64,000 nucleotides of DNA from Saccharomycopsis malanga (Eukaryota; Ascomycota; Saccharomycetes; Ascoideales; Saccharomycopsidaceae), in assembly GCA_004014935.1 (NCBI GenBank), contig CP025321.1, positions 248,001-312,000 on the forward strand. Direction: 5' to 3'. Positions 48,845 through 58,582 of the stretch are shown here, piece by piece (position 1 is the stretch's first letter; each line of letters starts with the position of its first letter). A program made the translations under genes and the position numbers. The notes beneath the pieces are model-generated. The model made no database searches, was not told the origin of the DNA, and saw only the letters and a list, made by a program, of their open reading frames with translations.

Positions 48845-49656
48845 ATGTCTACATTTACGGGGGATATCCGCGAGGAGGTCATTATAGTTGGGATCAGTGG
48901 AGCTTCTAGTAGTGGAAAAACGGTATGTGAATGATTTTTTTTAGGGGAACCTTGACTTTTGTTGATTTTTCAGCTTATACTGACGACATTTAGACTGTGT
49001 CACAGTTATTAAAAAAACTTTTCAAAAATTCTATTTTGATCCACGAAGATGATTATTACAAGAATGATAAGGACATACCAATGGATGAAACTTTGGGGGA
49101 GCAAAACTGGGATTGTCCTGAGGCTATAGATTTTGAGCTTTTCGAAAAACACTTGCGTTCATTTAAGGATGGACTGAGTTCCGAGATTACAAATCATTCG
49201 ATACAGCCGCAATATGAGACGATGTTGGATCCAGAAGTTGAATCCAAGTTGACGCGGAAAATTAAGGAAAAACTCCCAGAAGTGAAGTATCGTTTTGTCT
49301 TCATTGATGGCTTTTTGCTTTATCTCGAGAATTCCAAGTTGCTTACTGAAATTCTTGATATAAAGTTGTTTTTCAAAGTATCATTCGAGCTTTTAAAGCA
49401 GCGTAGAGAATCAAGAGAAGGGTACGCTACCAAAGATTCATTTTGGGTTGATCCACCAGGATACTTTGAAAAATTGGTGTACCCTAATTATAAGAAGAAT
49501 CATCAATTCTTGTTTCTAAACGGAGATATCGAAGGCGAAAGAGAGATTCTCGGAAACGACAAATATAATATTGAGATGCTCAACATTACAGATGAATCCA
49601 CCACTATTACAGATATATTGGAATGGTCCGTCGAGAGAATTTTACTGCATTTCTGA
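48845..49656 (+). CDS. NRK1: Nicotinamide riboside kinase, two exons
   Basis: Exon 1 is 48845-48922 and exon 2 is 48994-49656; the joined protein has 246 residues, close to the 240 of yeast Nrk1. Exon 1 ends in the middle of the P-loop, GASSSGKT at residues 19-26, and exon 2 supplies TVSQLLKKLF, giving the intact GKTT of the family. IHEDDYYKND, which contains the catalytic Asp, and QNWDCPEAIDFELF follow, matching Nrk1 closely. The enzyme phosphorylates nicotinamide riboside to NMN, a salvage route to NAD+ in the cytosol. It lies just after NDT80 on the same strand, with 228 bp between. Confidence 0.95.
48923..48993 (+). other. NRK1 spliceosomal intron
   Basis: The 71-nt intron begins GTATGT and ends TTTAG. 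The branch site is TACTGAC at 48978-48984, with its adenosine 10 nt before the acceptor. An earlier CAG at 48971-48973 would not rebuild the P-loop frame. The phase is 0, after the Lys-Thr of the Walker A. Confidence 0.93.
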
Positions 49657-50365
49657 AATTGCATTTTTCATATAATTTAGCCTTTCTTTAATAATTATAA
49701 AGCTTCAATATTATTTAAATAAAGCTAGTGCAAGACTTGGCATAAAGTGACACGTTGAATGTATCAAAACTGAGAAAGTAGAGCATAATGAGTTTGTCAG
49801 TGAAGCTTGGTGCTTTGCACTGGTAAAATTTATTGGAAAAGAAAAGACAGATGAAAGAGTAACCACTTATTTCTATATCTAAGTCGCTCATGTTTATAAT
49901 GTTACCTATATGTCAATTCATCAGTATACAATTAAATTAAGAAGACAATAATTTATCATCGAATATATAGCTCGAACTTATGGTGAGTTTTAATCCGACT
50001 GTTTTGAATGTGTGTAAGATTGTAGCTTGAAAAGCCATCACGAAGCTAAAGAACTCAATTTACATTTATCAAGATTGAAATCATATGCGTTAGACGATTC
50101 ATATAGCTAATTGCTACAAGCATAAATATCATAAAAAAGCAAAACAAAGATTTTATTTAATTCATGAAGAAAGCATTCACGAAAAGAGTAATCATTCCGA
50201 GTTTTGCAGAAACGAGCATTGAATATTATGTTTAATAAACTGCTAGCCTTTAATTAGTCCGAAGTTAATGTATATAAATATGAGGTCCTGCTATTCAATC
50301 CTAAATTCAAACATAAATATGGAGTCCTGCAATTTCCTGGTGTGATTGCTATGCAAATACTACAA
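49657..50365. other. Convergent intergenic region
   Basis: This 0.7-kb AT-rich region lies between the 3' ends of NRK1 and the complex I gene. Two short similar segments with the core GTCCTGC lie near 50285 and 50325. Nothing else is supported. Confidence 0.5.
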
Positions 50366-50905
50366 TTATTTAGTTCTGATATGCTTCAATGGACCCTCTG
50401 AGTAGTAGAAGTTGTCGGAGTATTCCTTCTTTCTGAAATGTCTGGTCTTTGGCTCTTGGACATAATATGCATAACCCTGTCCTTTAGCGAATCTGATAGC
50501 GGCTTCTTTGGTGTCGAACTTCAAGGCAGTGGCTTGCATGTAATCCGCACTACTTTGGTAGCCAATTAAATCGTTTTCCCATCTGTTACCTTTGTTTAAT
50601 ACATCCCAGTCCAATCTCCAGAATTTACCGTTGTGATGACCGGATTGCATAGCGGTCTTGGCCTCTTTGTAGATACGCACTTCTCTCTTAAGAGCAAGCT
50701 CTTCTGGGGCTCCACTGATAACTTCCTTTGGTAATTCTTGTTGCTGTTCGTTGAGTTCAGCAATTTTTTCGTCCAAAACCGGCTTGTCAGAATACGTTCT
50801 CTTCGATACACACTGCTGTAAGCACTGGCGTTGAACTATGTATGCGCTTGGAACGGTCCTCAAACCGCCCATGGAAGGGACGTTTCTGAATGCTGAACGA
50901 AACAT
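50366..50905 (-). CDS. Mitochondrial complex I subunit, NDUFS4 type
   Basis: The 179-residue protein starts at the only ATG that gives a good mitochondrial presequence, [20 protein letters not shown], rich in Arg and Ser and lacking acidic residues; the frame is open further upstream but without an ATG at its head. From about residue 70 to the end it matches the ETC complex I conserved region, with [39 protein letters not shown] and [25 protein letters not shown]4 is an accessory subunit of the NADH:ubiquinone oxidoreductase matrix arm. Complex I is absent from Saccharomycetaceae, so the gene places this yeast elsewhere. Confidence 0.93.
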   Translation of the reverse strand: MFRSAFRNVPSMGGLRTVPSAYIVQRQCLQQCVSKRTYSDKPVLDEKIAELNEQQQELPKEVISGAPEELALKREVRIYKEAKTAMQSGHHNGKFWRLDWDVLNKGNRWENDLIGYQSSADYMQATALKFDTKEAAIRFAKGQGYAYYVQEPKTRHFRKKEYSDNFYYSEGPLKHIRTK

Positions 50906-51832
50906 TTTATGCTTGACTGTTATAATAAAATATTGTGTGTTACAATAAAGCCTCTGATTAACCGCAGTCTCTGCTTGACCTGTCTTAACTATTGATACTA
51001 GCTTTTTTCTGTTTTTCAGGCATTTTAAATTCACCGCCTTTGGTTGGCTACCGGTGGTTGTGTGCCTTGGTGATGATTTAGTTGATTAAAGAAAGCTAGA
51101 TAATAATGTAATAATGTGAGTCTTTATGCTTTGGAATTGTAAGACAATATGGTAGGATATTTGGGATTTCTTAGTTACGGCGTTTATTTGTAGTTAGTTT
51201 TGCAGGTGGCTGCGTGAAAAGCGGGCGTATAAATATTGTTCGTCTTGTAAGTGCGCTTAATCAATGTTTGATGAATGTCATTAGTTGATTGAGATGTAGT
51301 TGAGATATTATCTTTTACTAAGGTTCAATAAAACTATTTTGGTCAGACTATCTTGATATAGCATGATCAATCAATTTCCATGTAGTACGAAGTATTCTGA
51401 CTGACTAATCTTTCGGTAGCGCCAACTGAATTCTTCTAAATACTAATGGTCCTTAATTTAGTTTCCTTACAATTCACAATTTATAATTAAAAGGCATTTA
51501 CATAACTTTCTAAAATGGTTGCCCTAATACCTTCAATGACGACCTTACGACATCTGACATCATAAACAGAAATACGAGTCGCACCCCATGTGTGCTAAAC
51601 GCACTCCAATCTGTCGATGCCCCACAGTGCGGCATCCGTCTTGCGATGCGACCGTTGGAGGTCTTAGATAGGTAAACATTATAAGACTTGTAAAGTTCTC
51701 ACAATAAGTGGGATTGAAATTAGGGTGTCTTTGCAAAGTTGGTTGTCGTACAGTTTGTCGAGTGCCCCCATCAATAACCAAGTACAGCGCTCTGGGGGCT
51801 GAATCATACCACCTCATCAAACCTGCGTCATC
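50906..51832. other. Divergent intergenic region
   Basis: This 0.9-kb stretch lies between the complex I gene and the SOG2-domain gene. There is a GC-richer block at about 51580-51800. No leucine-rich-repeat coding segment that could extend the downstream gene is seen. Confidence 0.5.
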
Positions 51833-53587
51833 ATGACCCACTTGGACGCGGTGCTCAATGCGAACGCCCCTAAGCTAGAGAGATCGCAGAGCAACTCGGA
51901 AAAGTATGTGTCTTCCAAAGCAGCCAAAAGGATGGGATTTATTGTGAATAGAGGTGTCAAGAACAGCATTGGCAGCTTTGGGGCTGGTGTATCATCTAAT
52001 ACAACGTCTACTGAAGCACATATTGAGGAACAACAGTTTAATAACTTTGTGAATGCAAACTATATTATAAACAGCAATATAAGTATAAACGAAAAGGCTG
52101 CCGGCCGTTTTGATTCTCCGCTTGCTAATTCCAGAAAGTATAGCCATTTACATAGCCATACAGAGGCAAATATCAATCGCGGAGAGCTTTTTCTGGGCCT
52201 TAAGCTGCCTTCAAAAAGCAAAGCCGAGTTATTCACCACTCTACAATCTTTGTCAAATAAGGCTGAAACCTCTACATCGTTACAGCCTTCGTCAAGTAAA
52301 GTTTTATCAACAGCAGGCTCGTCAGCGCCGATAACTAGAAAATCGTCTCATACAAATCTCAAGCCAGTGACTTCTACATCGGATATTAGCCATCGTCTAC
52401 CAGGCACTTCTTATTATCAAGACATCCCTATAAATACTTCTAAACATAACTACCATGTAAGGGCCATGAGTACAGATAATATCAGATATATCCATAAGAC
52501 CAAACCCTCGTTATTATCTTCTAAGAGCTCCATGTATCTTAACCTACCTGATGCTCTGTCCACCATAGAAGAAGATGACAAGTTGAAACATGACAATCAC
52601 CAGTTGGACAAAACAAGCGCGTATTTCAAAAGAATGTCCATTTTGCCTGAGATGCCACGCAACCAGAAAGACAAAACACAGATTCTCAATTTCTCCAGAA
52701 AGCTTTTGTTTGCTTTTAGTGAGTTGTATCAAGCACTAAAACGCTTTAACCTTATTAATGACAACCAGACTCGCATCCGAGATAAGATCATTGTGACTTT
52801 GCTCATGTCTAAGAAACAAATCAACAAATTGGTTGAGGTTTTAGAACATTCAGAGGGATTTGAGAATAACCTCGAAACTGATGTAACAATCCAGATATTA
52901 CACCATTTATCTGCTAATGTCTCGATATTCAAGCAGCTTTTAACTCTCATGCTGGAGAATATTCATGAGGTCACTAAAAAATCAGATGTATGCTTTTTGA
53001 GAATACTCATTCTTTCTGTTTATGGGTGCTACAATGAGATATGCAACGCATGGAACATCATGGCTCCATCAGGGCCAACTCATCCTAAAGAGCATTCCTC
53101 CTCAATCAATACAGCAAGTCTGCTTTTAAATATGTCTCAGCACCAAGCTACTCTTGATGACCAAAAACTTTACGAATCAACTAAACCAGGTATAGACATT
53201 TCCCACAAGTTGGCTAACTCTATATTAGCTGTTTTGGCCACCAACAATAGGAACATTGTTATCCAAACAAAACCGGGTGAAAGCAAAAGTTTAGTAAAGG
53301 AAACTGAAGCAGTATGCAAAATAATACTGGCTGTGTCTTTGGAAATGAACAAGACGCTTCAGTTTCAGCATACGGATGTTGAAAAATGGATATTTACCAA
53401 AAACACGTTTTTTGAAGACATGAACTCGTTAGTCCAAAAAAACATAGAACTATTAGGGCTTTTGAAAGATTTGATAGGCCATGTTCCTGAGGTTCTGGCC
53501 CTAAGAGCTGACATTACTGCTTTATCCAAATTTTCCAAAACGCTTTTGGCCATTGTACAGCCTAGGAAGAATCCACAAGTCGCTTAG
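51833..53587 (+). CDS. SOG2-domain protein lacking leucine-rich repeats
   Basis: The 584-residue protein begins MTHLDAVLNANAPKLERSQS. Its first ~280 residues are disordered and rich in Ser, Asn and Lys. The C-terminal 300 residues are helical and start with ISRKLLFAFSELYQALKRF, which resembles the C-terminal domain of Sog2, a RAM-pathway protein that works with the kinases Cbk1 and Kic1 in cell separation and polarity. Sog2 normally carries N-terminal leucine-rich repeats, which are absent here. I recall the domain from pattern only, so the family call is moderate. It may be a divergent paralogue rather than Sog2 itself. Confidence 0.5.
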   Translation: MTHLDAVLNANAPKLERSQSNSEKYVSSKAAKRMGFIVNRGVKNSIGSFGAGVSSNTTSTEAHIEEQQFNNFVNANYIINSNISINEKAAGRFDSPLANSRKYSHLHSHTEANINRGELFLGLKLPSKSKAELFTTLQSLSNKAETSTSLQPSSSKVLSTAGSSAPITRKSSHTNLKPVTSTSDISHRLPGTSYYQDIPINTSKHNYHVRAMSTDNIRYIHKTKPSLLSSKSSMYLNLPDALSTIEEDDKLKHDNHQLDKTSAYFKRMSILPEMPRNQKDKTQILNFSRKLLFAFSELYQALKRFNLINDNQTRIRDKIIVTLLMSKKQINKLVEVLEHSEGFENNLETDVTIQILHHLSANVSIFKQLLTLMLENIHEVTKKSDVCFLRILILSVYGCYNEICNAWNIMAPSGPTHPKEHSSSINTASLLLNMSQHQATLDDQKLYESTKPGIDISHKLANSILAVLATNNRNIVIQTKPGESKSLVKETEAVCKIILAVSLEMNKTLQFQHTDVEKWIFTKNTFFEDMNSLVQKNIELLGLLKDLIGHVPEVLALRADITALSKFSKTLLAIVQPRKNPQVA

Positions 53588-54242
53588 TAAAACAAAGACA
53601 TTACTTTTGCTCTTTTTCATGATTTCAATGACAGTTTGTTTTCTTGATATATATTACGAACTACACATATCAATACATAGACCACGAAAATATTGGTTGA
53701 TGTACATTTTTGCAAGAAAGCTGTAAACACTATTGACATATGATTTATTTCAGAATGGCTGGGCTGTAGTTTTTTAAAGTTTTACATCCATTTGATCCTT
53801 TGAACAATTCTGGTTCTCTGTTGTTGTTATACTTGTTCAAATTTTAGGCAAATAGCAATAATATGTGTAACCAGCGTTAATCAACAAAAGGTGAATCAGC
53901 TGAATTGGCGCTATGGATTATCCAGAAAAGCCAAATCAATCCGAATTCAATTATTCTCATGAAAATTGGTCAGTGATAACCTCATGATACCAGTTAAAAT
54001 ATATCTAATTGTTAAGGTACAGATTGCATCATAAAATTGAGCTATTAAAACTAATCAAAGATGTCAATGTAGGAACGAATTAGTGAATACTCACCATTAG
54101 CTATACGTTAACATCAACTATAATAGTCTACACCGTATTTCTAATAAAACAATAGCATGTATTAAGGAAATGCTTAAACAAGCAGGAAGAAAAAAACATA
54201 ACATTCTATAATATGGCGAGCCAGCCCTGCCAACACAAACTT
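53588..54242. other. Convergent intergenic region
   Basis: This 0.65-kb AT-rich stretch lies between the SOG2-domain gene and ARO7, whose 3' ends face each other. I see no gene or repeat in it. Confidence 0.5.
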
Positions 54243-55019
54243 TTACTCATCCTCCAATCTTCTCAACAAGTAATCAATTTCCACTTTTTTGGTTAAAGGG
54301 ATGACCCAATCTTTATAAATCTTCACTAACGCTTCAGGCTTGACTTTACTTTGCTGGTGTTGAGTGGTTCTCAACAATGGGTCAGTACCATAAGCAATAG
54401 CTTTTTCTTTCAATCTTTGCAAGATTTTTTCCTCTACAGCAGAGTTGGTGATTGCCGCATACAATCCATTCACGTCTTTCTCTTTGATCAATTTGGTATA
54501 TCTTTCTTTCTCGTTAATAAACTTTGATTCAGCTACAAATTTGCCAAAATGGATTCTTCGACTAAGTGATTGCAAACAGTCGATATCTGTCAAAGTACAA
54601 CTGCCCAAGTTTTCGAGCTGTTCTCCTGGGCCGACACTTATGATCGGCACGATAGACTTTATGTAGTAGTCTAAAATCTCGCTGTTCACTGTTATTTCAT
54701 CAGTATAGGAAGCAAGGATTTTCGGATAGTTGATTGGGGGCAATATAGGGTCCAAAAGTTGTTTAGGGAAAAAAGGAGTTTCATCCGGCGCTTGATATCT
54801 TCTCAACTGTGATTCAGAGCGTTCCTTTTGTAACAATGCAAACTCAACAAAAGAACCTTCAAAGTTTGGAATCGGATATTTATTTTTTTCATAGATTGAT
54901 GGCGTGGAAAAGAATTGCGATCTCTCAATGAAATTGAAGATGATAGTATCTTCCATTCGAACCAACGCAGCACGAATATTATTCAAATCTAAAACTGTTT
55001 TAGGGTCAAGAAAATCCAT
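54243..55019 (-). CDS. ARO7: Chorismate mutase
   Basis: The 258-residue protein starts MDFLDPKTVLDLNNIRAALV and matches fungal AroQ-type chorismate mutase (yeast Aro7 is 256). RMEDTIIFNFIERSQF contains the conserved Arg and Glu near the active site. SRRIHFGKFVAESKF and the nearby Asn/Lys residues contribute the remaining site. The enzyme converts chorismate to prephenate in the cytosol at the branch to Phe and Tyr; Trp activates and Tyr inhibits the yeast enzyme. No Gcn4 site was found in the short upstream region. Confidence 0.96.
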   Translation of the reverse strand: MDFLDPKTVLDLNNIRAALVRMEDTIIFNFIERSQFFSTPSIYEKNKYPIPNFEGSFVEFALLQKERSESQLRRYQAPDETPFFPKQLLDPILPPINYPKILASYTDEITVNSEILDYYIKSIVPIISVGPGEQLENLGSCTLTDIDCLQSLSRRIHFGKFVAESKFINEKERYTKLIKEKDVNGLYAAITNSAVEEKILQRLKEKAIAYGTDPLLRTTQHQQSKVKPEALVKIYKDWVIPLTKKVEIDYLLRRLEDE

Positions 55020-55513
55020 TGTGCTTAAGCTCTATATTATGTGGAAGTTCTCTATAAATAAACAAACTTGAGCGTCTTTGGTATTTTGCTCTTTAATTCC
55101 TTCTATTAGATAACCGCCAAGCTACTCTTTTTAGTCACCTTCGCTTATGCCTTCGGCGATCGCTATCTACAGAGTGGAAAATTGAAAACCCGCTAGTTCC
55201 GTGTGTTTGGTACATGCATACAATCGCGTGAGAGCGCATACTACTAACTGTACTGGGTCGTAAAGGAGGAGACTGCTAGCTCGTATTTCAATGGAATAAC
55301 TGTGTATAGTAGATTGTTGAATAGGTATTAGTTTTAAATTCATACGCTTTGAATTTTGTTTATGTTGAATAGTTTTAACTTTCAGTGTGTTTTTATACTG
55401 TCACTATATTTGTTTTCACGTTTAGTAGCAAAAATTTTTACAAATCTTACAGCTTATTATTCCATTAGTCAAAATGTTGAAACTATATTACATTAACACA
55501 TCAAACGATGCTA
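55020..55513. other. Intergenic region between UTP7 and ARO7
   Basis: This 0.5-kb region holds the ARO7 promoter and the UTP7 3' flank. It has an AT-rich 3' part and nothing further that I can identify. Confidence 0.5.
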
Positions 55514-57079
55514 TTATTTAAATCTAGATAAAGCCGGGGTAAGCAAATCTTCACGTTCTTCATCTCCCCCTGTTTTCTTATTATGAATCTTGGCTCTGAG
55601 TTCCTTTTCACGTTTCAAGTTACTTTCTATTCTCAATTTTCTTTCATCAATGACGTTCTTAGACTTCTTTCTCAAATGAGAACGCAAAGCCGAGTTTTTA
55701 CTCTTAACCTTAGGCAAGATGGCCATTTTGGTTTCTTTATCCTCCGGTTTTGTTCCGTTAGCCAACTCAGCCAATTCCTTAGCACTAAGTCTGATAGTAT
55801 TTGCCTTTTTGTCAATAGTACCAATGACATTAGGATCTAAAGTGATCATATCTGGTGAAAGTTTATTCAATAAGGATCTGACTTCAGACTGTTGACGTTG
55901 TTTAGCGTTTTCGAATGGATTGATTTCTAAGGAATCAAAGTTAGCTTCACCAGCACCAGGAACAATGATATTTTTAACACCTCCTTCATGGCCTAGTCCC
56001 ACCAAATCTTCGAACGGCACAAACTTGGTAGTTTCAATCTTGGATCCTGGATTCAAATGATGCATATACAAGTTTACCTTCGAGCCAGTGTCACTGCTGA
56101 ACATGTTCTTATAAACATTTAAATGGCTTCCAAAAGAAACACTCAACAAGTTGGTATCGGAAATGTCTGAACTTAGCCCTGGAGTCGGAAGACTAATACA
56201 ATTGAGTTCTTTGAACATTCTAATGTCCCAAATCTTCAAAGTCTTGTCTGTAGATGTGCATGCCATGTAGTTTCCGGTTCTATTTATAGATATGGATTTG
56301 ACAGCACCTCTGGAGTTCAATATCTTTACCAATGGCTTAGGCATGGTAGGACTCCAAAGCGATACCTGACCGTTCGAATGTCCCAAATGCACCACTGCAT
56401 TCCAAGGATTCTGTTTCATAGATACTGTTGGACCGAGTTTTGTGCGGAGTTCGGAAACAAGCACACCGGTGGACACGTCCTGGTACTTCAAAAACCCCGT
56501 GTTTCCTGTTGTGGCGAGCAAGAAATGATAGGGAAGGAACTCCATGTGTTTCACCTCAATATGCTGATTTAACCTATGCAACTCTGTGCCCAACTTGTCG
56601 TATATAAATGTGTACTTTTTCTGGGCTACTGCGAAATACTGGTCATTATGTAAATGTTTGACTGCATTGACAGTTTCGTTTAAATGCAACTCACAATTGA
56701 GCTTCCCGTACTGCCAGTCCATCGATGCAACATGTCCCTTTCTTCCTCCAATGAGCAAATCTCTCCCATTTCTCGAATAGTCCAAAGTATAGGGCCCATA
56801 CTCGTTCAACTTCAAATCAATCGCTTTACGGTTCATACTCTCGTCAACGCTTTCTCGTATTTCGTCTTGAGTCACTTTAAACGTTTTCTCCATCTCCGTC
56901 TCCGCCTCCATGAAACCACCAGACTCCTGAAGAAGAATCTCCGTGCTCTGGGCAGCCTTTACTGCTTCTTTATACGAATCATCTAGTCTCTTAAGATTGG
57001 CTCGAACCCTCTTATCTTTAGGCTTTTTACCAACACCTTTGCCGGCCTTTCCCGCTCTATCATACTTGCTAGTCGACAT
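55514..57079 (-). CDS. UTP7: U3 snoRNP / SSU processome WD40 protein Utp7
   Basis: The 521-residue protein has a Lys-rich N-terminus (GKAGKGVGKKPKDKRVRANL) and a helical segment to about residue 90. A WD40 propeller spans about residues 95-330, with LNEYGPYTLDYSRNGRDLL, GHVASMDWQ and STDKTLKIWDIR as clear repeat elements. The C-terminal region is basic. The order and spacing match Utp7 (WDR46), which helps assemble the small-subunit processome at the pre-18S rRNA in the nucleolus. It has a divergent promoter of 246 bp with the next gene. Confidence 0.93.
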   Translation of the reverse strand: MSTSKYDRAGKAGKGVGKKPKDKRVRANLKRLDDSYKEAVKAAQSTEILLQESGGFMEAETEMEKTFKVTQDEIRESVDESMNRKAIDLKLNEYGPYTLDYSRNGRDLLIGGRKGHVASMDWQYGKLNCELHLNETVNAVKHLHNDQYFAVAQKKYTFIYDKLGTELHRLNQHIEVKHMEFLPYHFLLATTGNTGFLKYQDVSTGVLVSELRTKLGPTVSMKQNPWNAVVHLGHSNGQVSLWSPTMPKPLVKILNSRGAVKSISINRTGNYMACTSTDKTLKIWDIRMFKELNCISLPTPGLSSDISDTNLLSVSFGSHLNVYKNMFSSDTGSKVNLYMHHLNPGSKIETTKFVPFEDLVGLGHEGGVKNIIVPGAGEANFDSLEINPFENAKQRQQSEVRSLLNKLSPDMITLDPNVIGTIDKKANTIRLSAKELAELANGTKPEDKETKMAILPKVKSKNSALRSHLRKKSKNVIDERKLRIESNLKREKELRAKIHNKKTGGDEEREDLLTPALSRFK

Positions 57080-57325
57080 CTTTGACTCCCTTTTGAACTA
57101 AACCCTACTTGTCCTTATTCTGATCCAAATAACTTTTCATCTTCTCCCATACAAAAAAAATTTTTATCAATATATTTTTTTTTTCACCTGCATGCATCCA
57201 TCATCGCTTACTAAGAACTGACTAATACACCACTATAGCCTTTGTGAGTATAATATATACTGTTATCTTAATGTTAATGGGTTATTTCCACAAAAAAATT
57301 AATTATAAACAGGTTTACAGACAAG

Positions 57326-58465
57326 ATGGTGTTGAAAGGAGACCACAGCAAACCTAGTGTGCTAACTTTGAGCGGAAATATCAATGAGAATGATCTTCGC
57401 GCTCCACGGAACTCTAAAAGTTATTCAAGTGATGATGAATTACAAAATGGTACTGTTGAGAAAGAAAAGCAGCATTACAGGAGTAGAGAACCAAATGTGG
57501 AAATTATATCATATAATTGTAAGGAAATCAACAAGGTTGAGCCTTGTGATGAGAACCAAATGGGTCCTGAGAAAGAAAATAGAAGCCATACAGTGCATCG
57601 AAGATTCCGAGATCTTTTATGGGCACCTTTTTATAAAGCAAATTGGGCTGCTGTAGATGAGAAAGGTGTTGTAGAAGAAGAAAAATCACTACTCAGAGTT
57701 CTTGAAAATAAAGAGGGGCCAAAAACGAAAGAAGAGAAAAGTACGAAAGAAGAAATAAATACGAAAGAGAAAAGTACGAAAGAAGACGTATGTAATGTAA
57801 GTTCGAAAACGTCCACCCAAACATATTTTCAAAACAAAAAAGACAATGAATTTGAGAGTGATTTTTTGAGTGAAATTAAAAAACCATGTGAGTTTCCTGC
57901 TGTCAGGTATTTATTAAGCGATGGCGAATATTTGAACATGTTCAAATCGCAATTAGAAAGCATTAGAATGCATATTGGAAACTCTTTCAATTTATTGTAT
58001 CATTGGAAACTGATTCATTATGTCAAAGCCACCAAGAAATACAAACTCTTGGGCTCACTAAGCACCAAGCAAGATGTTGAGGAGCTGGTAGCCCTATTAA
58101 AGGATGAAAACCAACTTGAGGAAATCACCATGCTACTAAAGGAAAACAACAAACTCATGGGAGGCGATTCGTGTTCAACATTAGCATTACAGATACCTAA
58201 ACATAATGTTTATACAATACAGAAGATTCTTATTAGGCTCATTTGCGTGGACAATTTCTATTTAGAAACCCCAGATGTTGAGCAAGCCCCAAACTTGTAT
58301 GGGCTCAGCTTCAACCAAAAAGAGCAATATTGCGTTGTGAAGTTGTATCTCAAGGATTTGCAAACAGACAAACTTATGGAAATGTTAAGGCCCAGGCTGC
58401 CAACTAAGCTCCAAGAGTTCTGTGATACTGCAAAATTATGTACCAACAGCCGCAAAGTTTCTTGA
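57326..58465 (+). CDS. Protein of unknown function with KSTKEE-type repeats
   Basis: The 379-residue protein starts at ATGGTGTTGAAAGG. The first 190 residues are disordered and highly charged, with an in-frame repeat of KSTKEE/INTKE units near 57735-57790 (about residues 137-155). The remaining 190 residues look folded and alpha-helical, starting at about FPAVRYLLSDGEYLNMF and including SFNLLYHWKLIHYVKATKKY. I find no motif I can assign. It is divergent from UTP7, with no evident functional link. Confidence 0.7.
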   Translation: MVLKGDHSKPSVLTLSGNINENDLRAPRNSKSYSSDDELQNGTVEKEKQHYRSREPNVEIISYNCKEINKVEPCDENQMGPEKENRSHTVHRRFRDLLWAPFYKANWAAVDEKGVVEEEKSLLRVLENKEGPKTKEEKSTKEEINTKEKSTKEDVCNVSSKTSTQTYFQNKKDNEFESDFLSEIKKPCEFPAVRYLLSDGEYLNMFKSQLESIRMHIGNSFNLLYHWKLIHYVKATKKYKLLGSLSTKQDVEELVALLKDENQLEEITMLLKENNKLMGGDSCSTLALQIPKHNVYTIQKILIRLICVDNFYLETPDVEQAPNLYGLSFNQKEQYCVVKLYLKDLQTDKLMEMLRPRLPTKLQEFCDTAKLCTNSRKVS

Positions 58466-58582
58466 GTTACTCTTCTACATTGTGAAAGATATATATGATG
58501 ACGTTTACTATTCTATAATACACAAAGATCGTTGAAATACTATCTTAAGTTAAATGTACATGATTTTTAAAAAGGTGGTATG

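Noticed and set aside
53880-54030. A possible C/D snoRNA, from TGAATCA- and CTGA-like boxes
   Set aside because: Box spacing and terminal stem are not convincing.
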